From NCBI GenBank assembly GCA_003439945.1, contig QVRM01003947.1, positions 1 through 64,000 on the forward strand: a stretch of DNA of 64,000 nt, read 5' to 3'. The stretch comes from Dermanyssus gallinae. Its lineage: Eukaryota; Arthropoda; Arachnida; Mesostigmata; Dermanyssidae. The notes under the pieces are model-generated. The model had not been told where the DNA came from. It saw only the letters and a list, made by a program, of their open reading frames with translations, and did not search any database. Below are positions 10,895 to 20,281 of this stretch, one piece after another; within the stretch, counting starts at the first letter, position 1; each line of letters opens with the position of its first letter. A program made the position numbers and the translations under genes.

Positions 10895-11468
10895 TTTAAT
10901 TGGTTCTTACTTTCTCCGTTTGAGTACTTATCGGTCCTTGGCCGTCCACCATGTGTGGCGTGGTGTGACAGTGGCTCGCAGCTACGGGGTTTCAGGGAGC
11001 CATGGCCTCGGCAATGCGCCCCGTTTAACACACTGCTAGGTCCCATCCGGTCGCCAGCCGGCATAACAGTGGTCTCGGGATTTACAACGGATGATGGGGC
11101 AGCCAGGTTCAGGTTGGCTACTCCTTCCCGGGCCCCTGTACTATCCGCCGGCCCGCGTGCCCCACGGTTTTAGAGCTGTACCCTTGACCCCCTGATCCGC
11201 GACCGCGTCCACTGCCTCCTCCGCCAAGGTAGAGCGGCCTGGTGCTCCGATAGTGCCCCCCTTTACCTCTCGCCCGTTGGGGCCGCTGGTGGCCCTCCTC
11301 CGCGCGAGAGGGGTGACGCTGCCGCTCCTAACATGGAGTACAGACGCAGCGTCTCTGTTTTGGTCCGCGCCGGGTATTTGATTTCCCCGGTACCCGCCAT
11401 ATCTGGCGAGCATTCCCCTATCCGCCACCTGGGGACGCGCCCAGTAGGGGACCAGTAACCCCCCTGGG
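10895..11468 (-). promoter_or_regulatory. 5' UTR, U1
   Basis: The leader holds two strong potential hairpins near its 5' end. One is CGCCA-GATA-TGGCG (about 11397-11410); the other has CCGGG/CCCGG arms (about 11369-11390). A reading frame opening at an in-frame ATG near 11413 extends into the leader. The sequence is about 94% identical to the U3 leader although the coding regions of the two units are much more diverged. Confidence 0.7.
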
Positions 11469-11492
11469 AACCTAACCTAACCTAACCTAACC
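11469..11492 (-). repeat. Telomeric TTAGG repeat spacer (24 nt)
   Basis: A perfect CCTAA/TTAGG tract lies between the 5' end of U1 and the poly(A) tail of U2 (T run 11493-11506). In the sense direction the junctions read poly(A)-GGTTAGG and GGTT-CCC. Confidence 0.95.
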
Positions 11493-13716
11493 TTTTTTTT
11501 TTTTTTAAACAGATAATAAAATCATATAATTAAAAGGAGAACGGGGAAATGCGTTTACGCAGACTTGACCTCACCACCGCAGCGTGGTTCATCGTGAGGC
11601 CAAGTACTGTGGGACTCGAAGGCCAGAACCTAGTTGTGATACCTATGCCTTCCATACCCACTAAACCCGTCTTCCCCGTAGCTTTACCCGTCGGTCGCTA
11701 TTTGCATTCCTTCAATGGGTTAGGCTGCGGGTACTCCTTATCTTTCTAGGCGCTGGACTCTTTTGCGCCGGCCTGGACTATTTTGGCCTCAAACATTTGT
11801 GTAAACTCTGGCAGTCCGCTCCCGTTGTCTTTCCAGAGTTTCTCTTACTTTCATGATGTCCTCCGCCACGCGCGCCACATGTTGCCAGCCAGCTTCGTCT
11901 CTAAGCGCGAGTTCCATGAGGTTCTCCGGCGCAATTGTTGCCCCTAGCGAGGACTCCAGTTGTCTTCTCTGCTCTTCGAACCGTGCGCATCTGAAAACGG
12001 CGTGCTCCGCCGTGTCGTCCTCTTCGCTGTCGCAAAGCATGCAGAGAGAAGAGGAGGCCCTGCGAAATCTATGGAGGTAAGCTTGAAAGCAGCCGTGACC
12101 GCTCAGAACCTGCGATAGATGGTACGTCATCTGGCCGTGACCTCTTCCGTACCACCCGCGCACGTCTGGGATCAGGCGCCTTGTCCACTCAGCCCCCTCC
12201 GTAACGCCGGCCTCCCAGTCATTTTTTAATGCCTCTGTTGCATGCTCATCTGTTGGCGCAATGTCGCTGTTGGCGTCTTCTTGCCTGCCCTGTCTCTCTC
12301 GCCATTTCTTGGCATGTGTCTTTATGGTCTCTTCCCACGGCTTGGCCCTGGCCAGAACAAATGCCGCATTCGTGCTCACGGTTCGATACGACCGAGCCGT
12401 TCGTAAGGCCGCTCGGCGCTGTACCCTCCTCAGCTTCTTTCTTGTCCGCATGCCTCCGCGTTCCAGGGCCGTTGGACCCCACACCGGAGATGCGTAGAGC
12501 ACAATTGAATCCGCCACCGTAGCCAGCAGCCTGCGGCGGCTCTCCCCGGCCCCTCCAAGTCTCGGCAAAATTTTCGCCAGGTTCTGCGTTGCTTTTTTCG
12601 GCTCGGGCAGTTACCGCATGTACGTGCTCAACAAATGTCATTCCCTCGTCGAGTATCACCCCTAAGTACTTCGCCGTCCTCTTCGTGTGCGCTACAATTT
12701 CACCGTTAAGACGGATAGCTAGCTTCCTTATGCGTTTCCTTCCTTTCAGCAAGAGCGCTTCGGTTTTATGAGCGGCCAGCCGGAGTTGGTGTTGTTCCAA
12801 CCACCGGCTAACTCTCATCAACGCCACCTCTGCCCTGTGCTCCAGTTCGGATGCCGTTTGTCCTCGAACTACAACGGCGAGGTCATCGGCGTACGCCACC
12901 GTTATCGTTCCTGGCGGAAGGTCTTTCAGATGGAGGACACCGTCGTATGCTATGTTCCACAGGACCGGCCCAAGAACCGAGCCCTGCGGAACACCAACCG
13001 TCATTGGCTTCTCCTTCCCTTCTGCCCCCCAGGTAATAGTCCTCTCGCTGAGGTAGTTCTCAATCACCCGTCGTAGGTAAGTCGAGATACCCTTCTTCCG
13101 TAGCGCATCTTTGATCGTCTTCCATGGCATTGAGTTGAAGGCATTGCTGATGTCTAGTAGGATCACCAGTACGGCCCCTCTTGTCTTTAAGGATTTCTGA
13201 CGTTCTGCTTCAGCAGCGCTTATAATCCGTTCAATTGCCATCAAGGTGGACCGGCCATGGCGGAAGCCATACTGTTCCTCCGAAAGAAGGTTGTCCTCCT
13301 CCAGCTCTTTGGCCAGTCTGTTTGTGATGATCCTCTCGAACACCTTGCCTACCGTGCTCAGTAGACAGATGGGTCTAAGAGAGGAGGGGTCTCCGGGGGG
13401 CTTGCCGGGTTTAGGGATTAAGACCACCCTTGCCCGCTTCCACTCCACAGGAAACCTTCCCCTCGCCAGGATTCCATCCGCCACCTTGCGCAGGTAGCCT
13501 GGTGCCTCTTTACCAAGCACCTTGATCACCGAGGCCGGAATCCCGTCTGGACCCGGGGCCTTGCCACCTGTTTTCGACGTGGCCGCAATTATCTCCTCTG
13601 TTGTTACCGGCGGTGGTAAAGGAATATCTTCTTTTTCGCCGCTTCCGTCGCTGTCTTCTTGAGTGGCATCAGGGAATAATTTAGCGATGGCCGCCTCCTG
13701 CTGCTCTTCGCTAGGG
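11493..13716 (-). mobile_element. SART-like unit U2, 5'-truncated copy
   Basis: This 2.2 kb copy keeps poly(A), the 3' UTR and the ORF2 C-terminal two-thirds. It stops abruptly at 13716 within ORF2 (about residue 380) and joins straight to TTAGG repeats. Such 5' truncation is the usual result of incomplete target-primed reverse transcription. It is almost identical in sequence to U1. Twin hairpins are present at 11749-11788; one loop differs by a single base. Confidence 0.9.
11789..13716 (-). pseudogene. ORF2 C-terminal two-thirds (RT plus Cys-His), one frameshift, U2
   Basis: The frame is open from the truncation point at 13716 down to about 12596, covering most of the reverse transcriptase: palm motif A (LLDISNAF), GVPQGSVLGPVLWN and YADDLAVV. 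An extra T in a run near 12592-12598 then shifts the frame. The rest (12568-11789), including the CX2CX9HX4C motif (CMLCDSEEDDTAEHAVFRC), is open in the other frame to TGA 11789-11791. The endonuclease and N-terminus are absent. Confidence 0.88.
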
Positions 13717-13753
13717 AACCTAACCTAACCTAACCTACCTAACCTAACCTAAC
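13717..13753 (-). repeat. Telomeric TTAGG spacer (37 nt) with one variant repeat
   Basis: This is the longest spacer in the array. It contains one shortened unit (CCTACCTAA on the plus strand, lacking two bases of the expected repeat). It joins the truncated 5' end of U2 to the poly(A) tail of U3 (T run 13754-13773). Confidence 0.93.
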
Positions 13754-14006
13754 TTTTTTTTTTTTTTTTTTTTAAACAAATAGTATAAAGAGGAGAGAGC
13801 GGGCAAATGCATTTGCGCAGACTCAACCTCACCACCGCATTGCGGTTCATTGTGAGGCCAAGTACTGTGGGACTCGGAGACCGGAACCTAGTTCTGATAC
13901 CTAGGCCTCCCCTACCCACTAAACCCGCCTTCCCCGCAGCCATACCCCTCGGTCGCTATTTGCATTCCTTCAATGGGTATGGCCACGGGTACTCCTCGTC
14001 TTCCAC

Positions 14007-14046
14007 GGCGCTGGTCTCTTCTGCGCCGGCCTGGTCTCTTTTGGCC
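14007..14046 (-). other. Twin RNA hairpins directly after the ORF2 stop, U3
   Basis: GGCC-(11)-GGCC (14043-14046/14028-14031) and GGCGC-(11)-GCGCC (14023-14027/14007-14011) follow the TAA stop at 14047-14049 with no gap on the minus strand. The loops read AAAAGAGACCA and AGAAGAGACCA, so both carry the same one-base change relative to the U1 loop. Confidence 0.72.
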
Positions 14047-17000
14047 TTAAACGTTTATATGAATTCTGGTAGACCGCTCACGCTGTCGCTCCAGAATCTC
14101 TTTTGTTTTCATAATCTTCTCCGCAACACTAACTACGCTTTCCCACTTCGTTTCATCTCGGAGCGCGTGCTCAACGAGATTTTCTGGTGTGATTGTTTCC
14201 ACCCCTAGCGTGGTAGCCAGCTGCCGCCTCTCTGCCTCGAACCGTGTGCAGCAAAACATCGTATGTTCCGCCGTATCCTCTTCCTCACTGTCACAGAGTA
14301 GGCAGAGAGGCGAAGGAGTCCTGCGAAACCTGTGGAGATACGCTTGAAAGCACCCATGACCACTCAGAACCTGTGCAAGATGATACGTCATTTGACCGTG
14401 GTCTCGTCCGTACCATCCGCCCAGATCTGGGATCATGCGTCTTGTCCACACACCGCCACCTATCTCGCCAGTCTCCCAGTTTCTTCTCAATGCCCCTGTT
14501 ATATTTTCTTCTATCCACGAAGTGCCTTCAGTAGCTTCCTCTTGTACGCCTTTTCTCTCCCTCCATCTCTTGGCGTGCTCCTCTATTGTCTCTTCCCACG
14601 GTGTCGCCCTGGCCAGAACAAAAGCCGCCTCGGTGCTCACGGTTCGGTACGCCCGAGTTGTTCGCAGAGCCGCTCGACGCTGCGTTCTCTGCAGTTTCTG
14701 TCTCGTCCTCCTGCCTCCGCGTTCCAGCGCCGTTGGGCCTCACACCGGAGACGCGTAGAGGACGATCGAGTCGGCCACCGTGGCTAGTAGTCTGCGACGG
14801 TTCTCGCCAGCACCTCCGAGTCTTGGCAAAATCTTCGCGATATCCTGCGTCGCCTTTTCAGCTCGCGCTGTTGCCGCTCGCACGTGTTCGGCAAAGGTCA
14901 TTCCCTCGTCAAGAACCACCCCCAAATACTTCACCGTTCGCTTCGTGTAGCCCACGACCTCGCCCCTAAGGCGGATTGCTAGCTTTCGCATGCGCTTTCT
15001 TCCCTTTAGCACCAAGGCTTCAGTTTTATGAGCGGCCAGTCGAAGCTGGTGTTGTTCCAGCCACTGGCTGACCCTCATTAACGCCACCTCCGCTCTATGC
15101 TCCAGGTCAGCTGCTGTTTTTCCCCTGATTACTAAAGCGAGGTCGTCGGCATATGCCACGGCCTTTGTGTCCTGCGGGAGGTTATTTAAATGAAGAATTC
15201 CGTCGTAGGCCACGTTCCACAGCACTGGTCCGAGAACCGAGCCCTGCGGAACACCGACCGTCATCGGTTTCTCCTTTCCCTCGTTGCCCCAAGTGATAAC
15301 TCGCCCGCTAAGGTAATTGTTGATCACTCGGCGCAGGTAGGGCGAGATGTTCTTCCTGCGTAGAGCATCTTTGATTACCCCCCATGGCATCGAGTTAAAT
15401 GCATTGCTGATGTCCAATAGGACAACCAGCACAGCCCCCCTAGTCTTTAAGGATTTCTGCCGTTCTTCTTCGGCTATCTGCATGACTCGTTCGATTGCCA
15501 TGAGGGTCGACCGGCCCTGGCGGAAGCCGTACTGTTCTTCCGAGAGCGCTCCACCTTCCTCCAGTTCCTTGACTAGTCGATTAGTGATAATTCTCTCAAA
15601 AACCTTACCGACTGTACTCAGTAGGCAGATTGGTCAAAGGGAGGAGGGGTCCCCAGAGGGCTTGCCAGGCTTCGGGATAAGTGTCACCCTTGCCCGCTTC
15701 CACTCCACCGGAAATCTCCCATCCTCTAAGATTCTATCCGCCACCTTGCGCAGGTAGTCCGGCGCCTCGCTGCCAAGATCCTTGATTACAGAGACCGGGA
15801 TCAAATCCGGGCCAGGGGCCCTGCCTCCCTTTTTTGACGTGGCCGCTATAACCTCCTCTGTCGTTACCGGTGGTGGAGGGTGATTGACATAATTGTCTTC
15901 GTTTTCATTTTGTAGCTGTTCGTCTTCTCTGGTGTCGGGAAACAGCGTTGCAATAGCTGCGTCCTGCATTTCCTCGCCTGGGCAAGAGTGTGGAGGAGGG
16001 CACCTTGCTCTGAGTTTCCCCGTGACGAGCTTGTACCCTAGTCCCCAGGGACTGGCCTCGATCTCGTCGCAGAGGGTCCGCCACGCCCGCTCCTTGCTCT
16101 TCTTGATTAGCCACTTGAGGCTCCCACGGGCGGTTCTGAGCTGCTCTAGTTTCTTTTGACGATCCTCATCGCTGTTATTATTATTGATGGCCCGCTCGTA
16201 AGTTCTACGGGTTTTCGTGCACCATCGCCTGGCTTCCGCGATCTTCCGCGTCCACCAGTATTTTGGTGCCCGATGTTTCCCGCCGGCTCCGGGCCCGCTG
16301 CCAGTGCCAGCCGCTTCGCACGCTTGCTGTATAGCTCGCATCAGTTCCTCGGGCGTGGCGAAACTCACCTCTGCAAGCCTTTGACGTATTTCCTTCTTAA
16401 AAGCCTCTTGATTAATTCCTTTCCAAATAATATTCGTGGGTTTTGGCTCATCCGTGCTCTTCTCAGAAGACCCGACAAAAAACGTGATGTATCGGTGGTC
16501 GCTAAGGGTCTCGACGCCATCAAGTACCCTCCAGCCTTCCAATCTCACTGTTTCTGTATGCATTGTGACATCCACAATCGATCCCTGGCCTGTAGTCCTT
16601 AGGAATGTTAGCACTGAGCCCTCGTTGGCAACCAATATTCCCGCGGATGCTGCCCAGTCAGAAAGTTCCTGTCCCCTTACATCCCAGCATGCCGAGCCCC
16701 ACTGTGGAGACTTAGCGTTAAAGTCACCGGCAACTATCACAGAATCCCCTACACCTGCCGTCCACCCCGTGAGCCTATCCAGGTAGTCTTGAAACTCTTC
16801 AATCGGTCTGTTTGGCGAAAAGTAGCAGCTTATAATAGTTTCCCCACCCCGAAGTCTGATCCAGGCTGCGCCGTCGCCTCTGCCGGTTTCCTCTACCCTT
16901 ACAGTATTGTTTGTTACCCAGATAGCTACGTCACCCCTCTCGTCGACTAGCCAGCCCTTAGAACCAGCGATCGCCCTGTTTGGTTCTGATACAAGGCAAA

Positions 17001-17100
17001 CGTCAGCTCCAATTGAAGAAGCCGTTTGTTCGAGGAGATCATGGGCCGCAGCGCATCTATTCAGGTTGATTTGTAGTATCAACTTGGGCCTCTGGGTCAT
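14047..17100 (-). pseudogene. ORF2 with two in-frame TGA codons, U3
   Basis: From ATG 17100 to TAA 14047 is exactly 3054 nt, the same length as the intact ORF2 copies of U6 and U7. The frame never shifts, but TGA replaces an Arg codon (15634-15636, in the SLRP block of the reverse transcriptase) and a Trp codon (14740-14742, in the ASPVWGP block). Both fit single C-to-T or G-to-A changes. The endonuclease (VSEPNR, GDFNAKSPQWG, SDHRYI), RT palm (LLDISNAF, YADDLALV) and C-terminal CX2CX9HX4C motif are otherwise complete. Confidence 0.92.
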
Positions 17101-19693
17101 TCTGGGTTATCATGAGTGCCTCCTCTTCTTCAGCCCTTGAGGCTGCGGCTTCTTTCTGTGATGGTTTTACTCCAGAGGCAACGTACGTAAAGCCTCCTTC
17201 CTCCATATGTTGCCTCTCCTTTAGTGATGCCTCAGCGGCCACCTGTCCTCCTCTTCGGGCTGTCGCTCGGCTGGTGCGTAGTTCTGCTGTGTACCGTCTG
17301 TACACCTCGCAGGCCATTGACCTCATATCATGATCTTCCTTTTTGCAAAGAGGGCAACAGCGGGTGTTCTCGCAGGCTTTAGCCAAATGGCCTGTTTTCC
17401 CGCAGTTGAAGCATAAACGTTCTTCCTGATGCCTCTTTTCAGAACAATTTGCCGCGATATGTCCCGGCTTCAAGCAGCCGTTACACAATACTGGTTTAGC
17501 AGCCTCGTGAATGGTGCAACGGCCCCAGCCGAGGTTCACCCTGCCAGCGGTCAAAAGCGTCTCCGTGCTTTTGGGGTCAGCACGTACAGCGATATTAAGG
17601 CTTCCCGCGTAATTAAGTCGCGGTTCGTCTACCTCAAGGTCGATGTGCTTCTCTCTACGTAGCAGTTTTCGTAGCTCGGCCTCGGCTTTGTCCCTTGATG
17701 CGCTGGGGTCCACGTTGCGGATGATAAGGTTGGCCCTGATCGGGCGGGTCTTAGCCACAACTTTCATTGCTGCCGCATCTCGAATTTTGTTCATCAGGGC
17801 CTCGCGCCCTCCCGCCTGCGTCTCCTTGACAACTAGAACGATATCTTCGCTGTCCTTGGCTTTGGTGGTGGTCTGGATTACCACTCCTCCTATGTCACCA
17901 GGATTCACTTTTTCCTGAAGGGCCTTTACCTTGTCGCTGTACAAACAGCCTTCCTTGTTTTCAATGACTAAGGTACTTGTTCGGCCGTTGGTAGCCGCGT
18001 TATCCCTTTTTTTGCGGGGGCGTCGCCGCTCTTCTTCTTGATTATTTATTAGCGCGGTTTTGTCTTTGCAGCTACGCTGCTTCCTGTCCCTTGCAAACAG
18101 TTCTCCAACACAGTTTGCTTTGGCGTGGGCAACCTCAACAATTTTCCTTGCTTTGGTAAGCTCCACCCCTGTTGGGAAGGTGTACATTATTTTGCAGCTT
18201 TCTTCCCCTCTTTCCTCGAGCGCTGTGACTGTGGTTTGTATAATTCTGAACAGTTTGGTTGTCATTAAAAATAGCTCCTCCAGGCTGTGCCCTTTGGTTT
18301 TCCCGATAACCAGAGTTCGTGGAGGTGGAGGCTCTTCGGTGTGGTCTCCGTCGTCCGTTTCTTCCGACATCAGCGCTACGCTATCCTGCGTTTTGATAAT
18401 GGCAATCTGGCCGGCTCCCAATTTTGGACCCCCTTCCTCGATGTATTTATTGACAGCTGGAAAAGACATTCCCAGCTTCTGGAGGATCTCCCGCTCGCCC
18501 TCCTTTTCCTCCTCAGTGAGCAGCACCACCTTCGGGATTGAAGTTTGTACGATGCCCTTATTGACAATCCTGGTTCTGAGGTAGGCGCCTTTGGGCCACT
18601 CCTCGTCCAGCAGGCTCAAAGCATCGTCTTCACCATTGTTAACTCGAAGAATCTTTTCTCGTGTAGCTAAGATTCTCTCTCTTTCGAGGCGTGTTTTCCG
18701 TTGTTCCGGATTTTCGCGCAGAATCTGAACTTCTTCCATGGCTTTCCTGAGTTTCTCTTCCAGTTCCGCAACCCGTTGCTGCTCGGCCGGTGGGGACTCG
18801 CTCCCTGGAGGATTGGAGGCCTCCCGAAGCACTTCAAGCTCTTGTGTTGCTTGCTTCAGTTTGGCGGTCAAATCCGCAATTAATTCCCCTTCATGGAGCT
18901 TTTTGTTGTCGGCTGCGATCTCGGCAAGCTTAGTTTTGAGTTCCTTGATTTCAGTGTCTCTTGATAAAATTGTCTCTTTACACTGTTCTAGTCTCGTTCG
19001 GTCTTCCTCCTGGCATCTGGTCATGCTTATGATAGTCTCACTACTAGTTAGCATTGCTTCAAGGTTATCAATGGCGTGCGTTTTCAAGTCATGTAGCGCG
19101 GTTTTAATCACCGGAATTACAACTTCTGTCCACGCCTTTGCCTCTTTAACCAATGATTTAATGTCAATCATTACGTTTTTATACCTGGGGTCTTCAATGT
19201 TGACCCGTGCAAACATTGTGCAAATCTTATCGAGCTGGGATAAGCTTTTCCTCTCAATCTCGGATAGCTTGCTTGTTTTGCCTGTAGTAGCCGCGAGACT
19301 TTTAGGTTTCTTTAAATCGTCTGAGGTAGTATATGCCGGAGAAGTCGGCTTTCTCTTGCCGTGTTTTCTTCCGCTTTGTTCCTCGTCATCCTCTTCGCTT
19401 GAATTATAATTCCTTGGCTTGTCTGCAGGCGGATGCGCAGGGTCCATGCCCGGAGCCGATAAACTCCTCGTCGCCGGTGGGGTTCGTGTCAGGCCCCTCC
19501 GCGCAAAAGGGCCTATGGGCTGCTCAGGAGCCTCCTCTGCACCACCATTTCTTCTTCCATCATTTCTTCTTCCAGTAGCCATACGCGGCGGGGAGTCCTG
19601 GTTGCCTACCCCCCCTGCCGGGTTCTCTTCTTCTGGGTGGGAATTCCCAATTGCTGGTGGCACAGAACCAGCTTTGTTGTTGTTATGTTCCAT
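17057..19693 (-). CDS. ORF1, intact gag-like protein, 878 aa, U3
   Basis: This is the only uninterrupted ORF1 in the window. The ATG at 19693 is the conserved start (MEHNNNKAGSVPP). The N-terminal third is rich in Pro, Ser, Lys and Glu and looks disordered. Residues of roughly 190-340 are heptad-like and rich in Leu, Glu and Lys (probable coiled coil). A conserved central region follows. Three zinc knuckles occupy about residues 735-795: CNGCLKPGHIAANC, CFNCGKTGHLAKAC, then a CX2CX4HX6C knuckle. The stop TAG lies 44 nt past the ORF2 ATG. Related ORF1 proteins bind element RNA and localise to telomeres; that role is inferred from the family. Confidence 0.93.
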   Translation of the reverse strand: MEHNNNKAGSVPPAIGNSHPEEENPAGGVGNQDSPPRMATGRRNDGRRNGGAEEAPEQPIGPFARRGLTRTPPATRSLSAPGMDPAHPPADKPRNYNSSEEDDEEQSGRKHGKRKPTSPAYTTSDDLKKPKSLAATTGKTSKLSEIERKSLSQLDKICTMFARVNIEDPRYKNVMIDIKSLVKEAKAWTEVVIPVIKTALHDLKTHAIDNLEAMLTSSETIISMTRCQEEDRTRLEQCKETILSRDTEIKELKTKLAEIAADNKKLHEGELIADLTAKLKQATQELEVLREASNPPGSESPPAEQQRVAELEEKLRKAMEEVQILRENPEQRKTRLERERILATREKILRVNNGEDDALSLLDEEWPKGAYLRTRIVNKGIVQTSIPKVVLLTEEEKEGEREILQKLGMSFPAVNKYIEEGGPKLGAGQIAIIKTQDSVALMSEETDDGDHTEEPPPPRTLVIGKTKGHSLEELFLMTTKLFRIIQTTVTALEERGEESCKIMYTFPTGVELTKARKIVEVAHAKANCVGELFARDRKQRSCKDKTALINNQEEERRRPRKKRDNAATNGRTSTLVIENKEGCLYSDKVKALQEKVNPGDIGGVVIQTTTKAKDSEDIVLVVKETQAGGREALMNKIRDAAAMKVVAKTRPIRANLIIRNVDPSASRDKAEAELRKLLRREKHIDLEVDEPRLNYAGSLNIAVRADPKSTETLLTAGRVNLGWGRCTIHEAAKPVLCNGCLKPGHIAANCSEKRHQEERLCFNCGKTGHLAKACENTRCCPLCKKEDHDMRSMACEVYRRYTAELRTSRATARRGGQVAAEASLKERQHMEEGGFTYVASGVKPSQKEAAASRAEEEEALMITQNDPEAQVDTTNQPE

Positions 19694-20258
19694 ATCGTAG
19701 TATCTTCCTCAATTGGGTACCTGTAGGTCCTTGGCCGTCCACCAGTGTGGCGTGGTGTGTCAGTGGCTCGCAGCTGCGGGTTTTCAGGGAGCCATGGCCT
19801 CGGCAATGCGCCCCGTTTAACCCACTGCTAAGTCCCGTCCGGTCGCCAGCCGGCATAACAGTGGTCTCGGGATTTACAACGGATGATGGGGCGGCCAGGT
19901 TCAGGTTGGCTATTCCTTCCCGGGCCCCTGTACTATCCGTCGGCCCGCGTGCCCCACGGTTTTAGAGCTGTACCCTTGACCCCTGTTCCGCGACCGCGCC
20001 CACTGACTCCTCCGCCATAGTAGAGCGGCCTGGTGCTCCGATAGTGCCCTCTGTACCTCTCGCCCATTGGGGCCGCTGGTGGCTCTCCTCCGCGCGAGAG
20101 GGGTGACGCTGCCGCTCCTAACATGGAGTGCAGACGCAGCGTCTCTGTTTTGGTCCGCGCCGGGTATTTTATTTCCCCGGTACCCGCCATATCTGGCAGG
20201 CATTCCCCTATCCGCCACCTGGGGACGCGCCCTGTAGGGGATCAGTAACCCCCCTGGG
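19694..20258 (-). promoter_or_regulatory. 5' UTR, U3
   Basis: The 565-nt leader shares the two hairpins near the 5' end with other units (GCCA-GATA-TGGC, and CCGGG/CCCGG arms at about 20160-20182). An open frame from an in-frame ATG near 20203 runs about 97 codons through the leader on the sense strand. No TATA-like promoter is evident. Confidence 0.7.
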
Positions 20259-20281
20259 AACCTAACCTAACCTAACCTAAC
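20259..20281 (-). repeat. Telomeric TTAGG repeat spacer (23 nt)
   Basis: Perfect repeats separate the U3 5' end from the U4 poly(A) tail (T run 20282-20295). Confidence 0.95.

Larger units (their letters stand above)
4888..11468 (-). mobile_element. SART-like retrotransposon unit U1, full length
   Basis: This complete unit of about 6.58 kb runs from the 5' end at 11468 to poly(A) at 4888-4911. It has a 5' UTR of 574 nt, ORF1, an overlapping ORF2, and a 3' UTR with twin hairpins after the ORF2 stop and a terminal mini-hairpin (TGCG-TTTA-CGCA on the plus strand, 4955-4966) before the tail. It belongs to the same subfamily as U0 and U2. Both ORFs carry many 1-2 nt indels despite high identity to U2, so the copy is inactive or under-polished. 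Confidence 0.92.
13754..20258 (-). mobile_element. SART-like retrotransposon unit U3, full length
   Basis: This complete 6.5 kb unit represents a separate subfamily. ORF1 is intact and ORF2 is interrupted only by two in-frame TGA codons. The 3' UTR carries a terminal mini-hairpin (13808-13819, with one G-T wobble pair) before poly(A). There is no length indel in either ORF, in contrast to U0 and U1. It is the least damaged unit on the distal side of the array. Confidence 0.93.

Noticed and set aside
11160..11180. GTTTTAGAGCTGTA on the plus strand in every leader resembles the start of a Cas9-type CRISPR repeat
   Set aside because: It occurs once per 5' UTR at intervals of 6-8 kb, has no spacers or cas genes, and lies in a eukaryotic retrotransposon leader. 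The match is coincidental.
11141..11428. Leader frame beginning with MADRGM
   Set aside because: The first codon is GTG, which is not a normal eukaryotic start. Only the in-frame ATG five codons later was considered, and it is reported as a tentative finding, not a gene.
11355..11468. HDV-like ribozyme at the element 5' end
   Set aside because: I could not place the required nested double pseudoknot and catalytic C in a consistent way; only hairpins are supported.
14740..15636. TGA read as a sense codon (recoding) in U3 ORF2
   Set aside because: One TGA stands for Arg and the other for Trp in related copies, so a single recoding rule does not fit; ordinary nonsense mutation is simpler.
19651..19965. 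Conserved plus-strand frame of about 100 codons antisense to the leader (also near 10841-11173 and 33977-34525)
   Set aside because: It mirrors a highly conserved leader sequence and mixes with the complement of the ORF1 start; no start context or family resemblance supports a gene.
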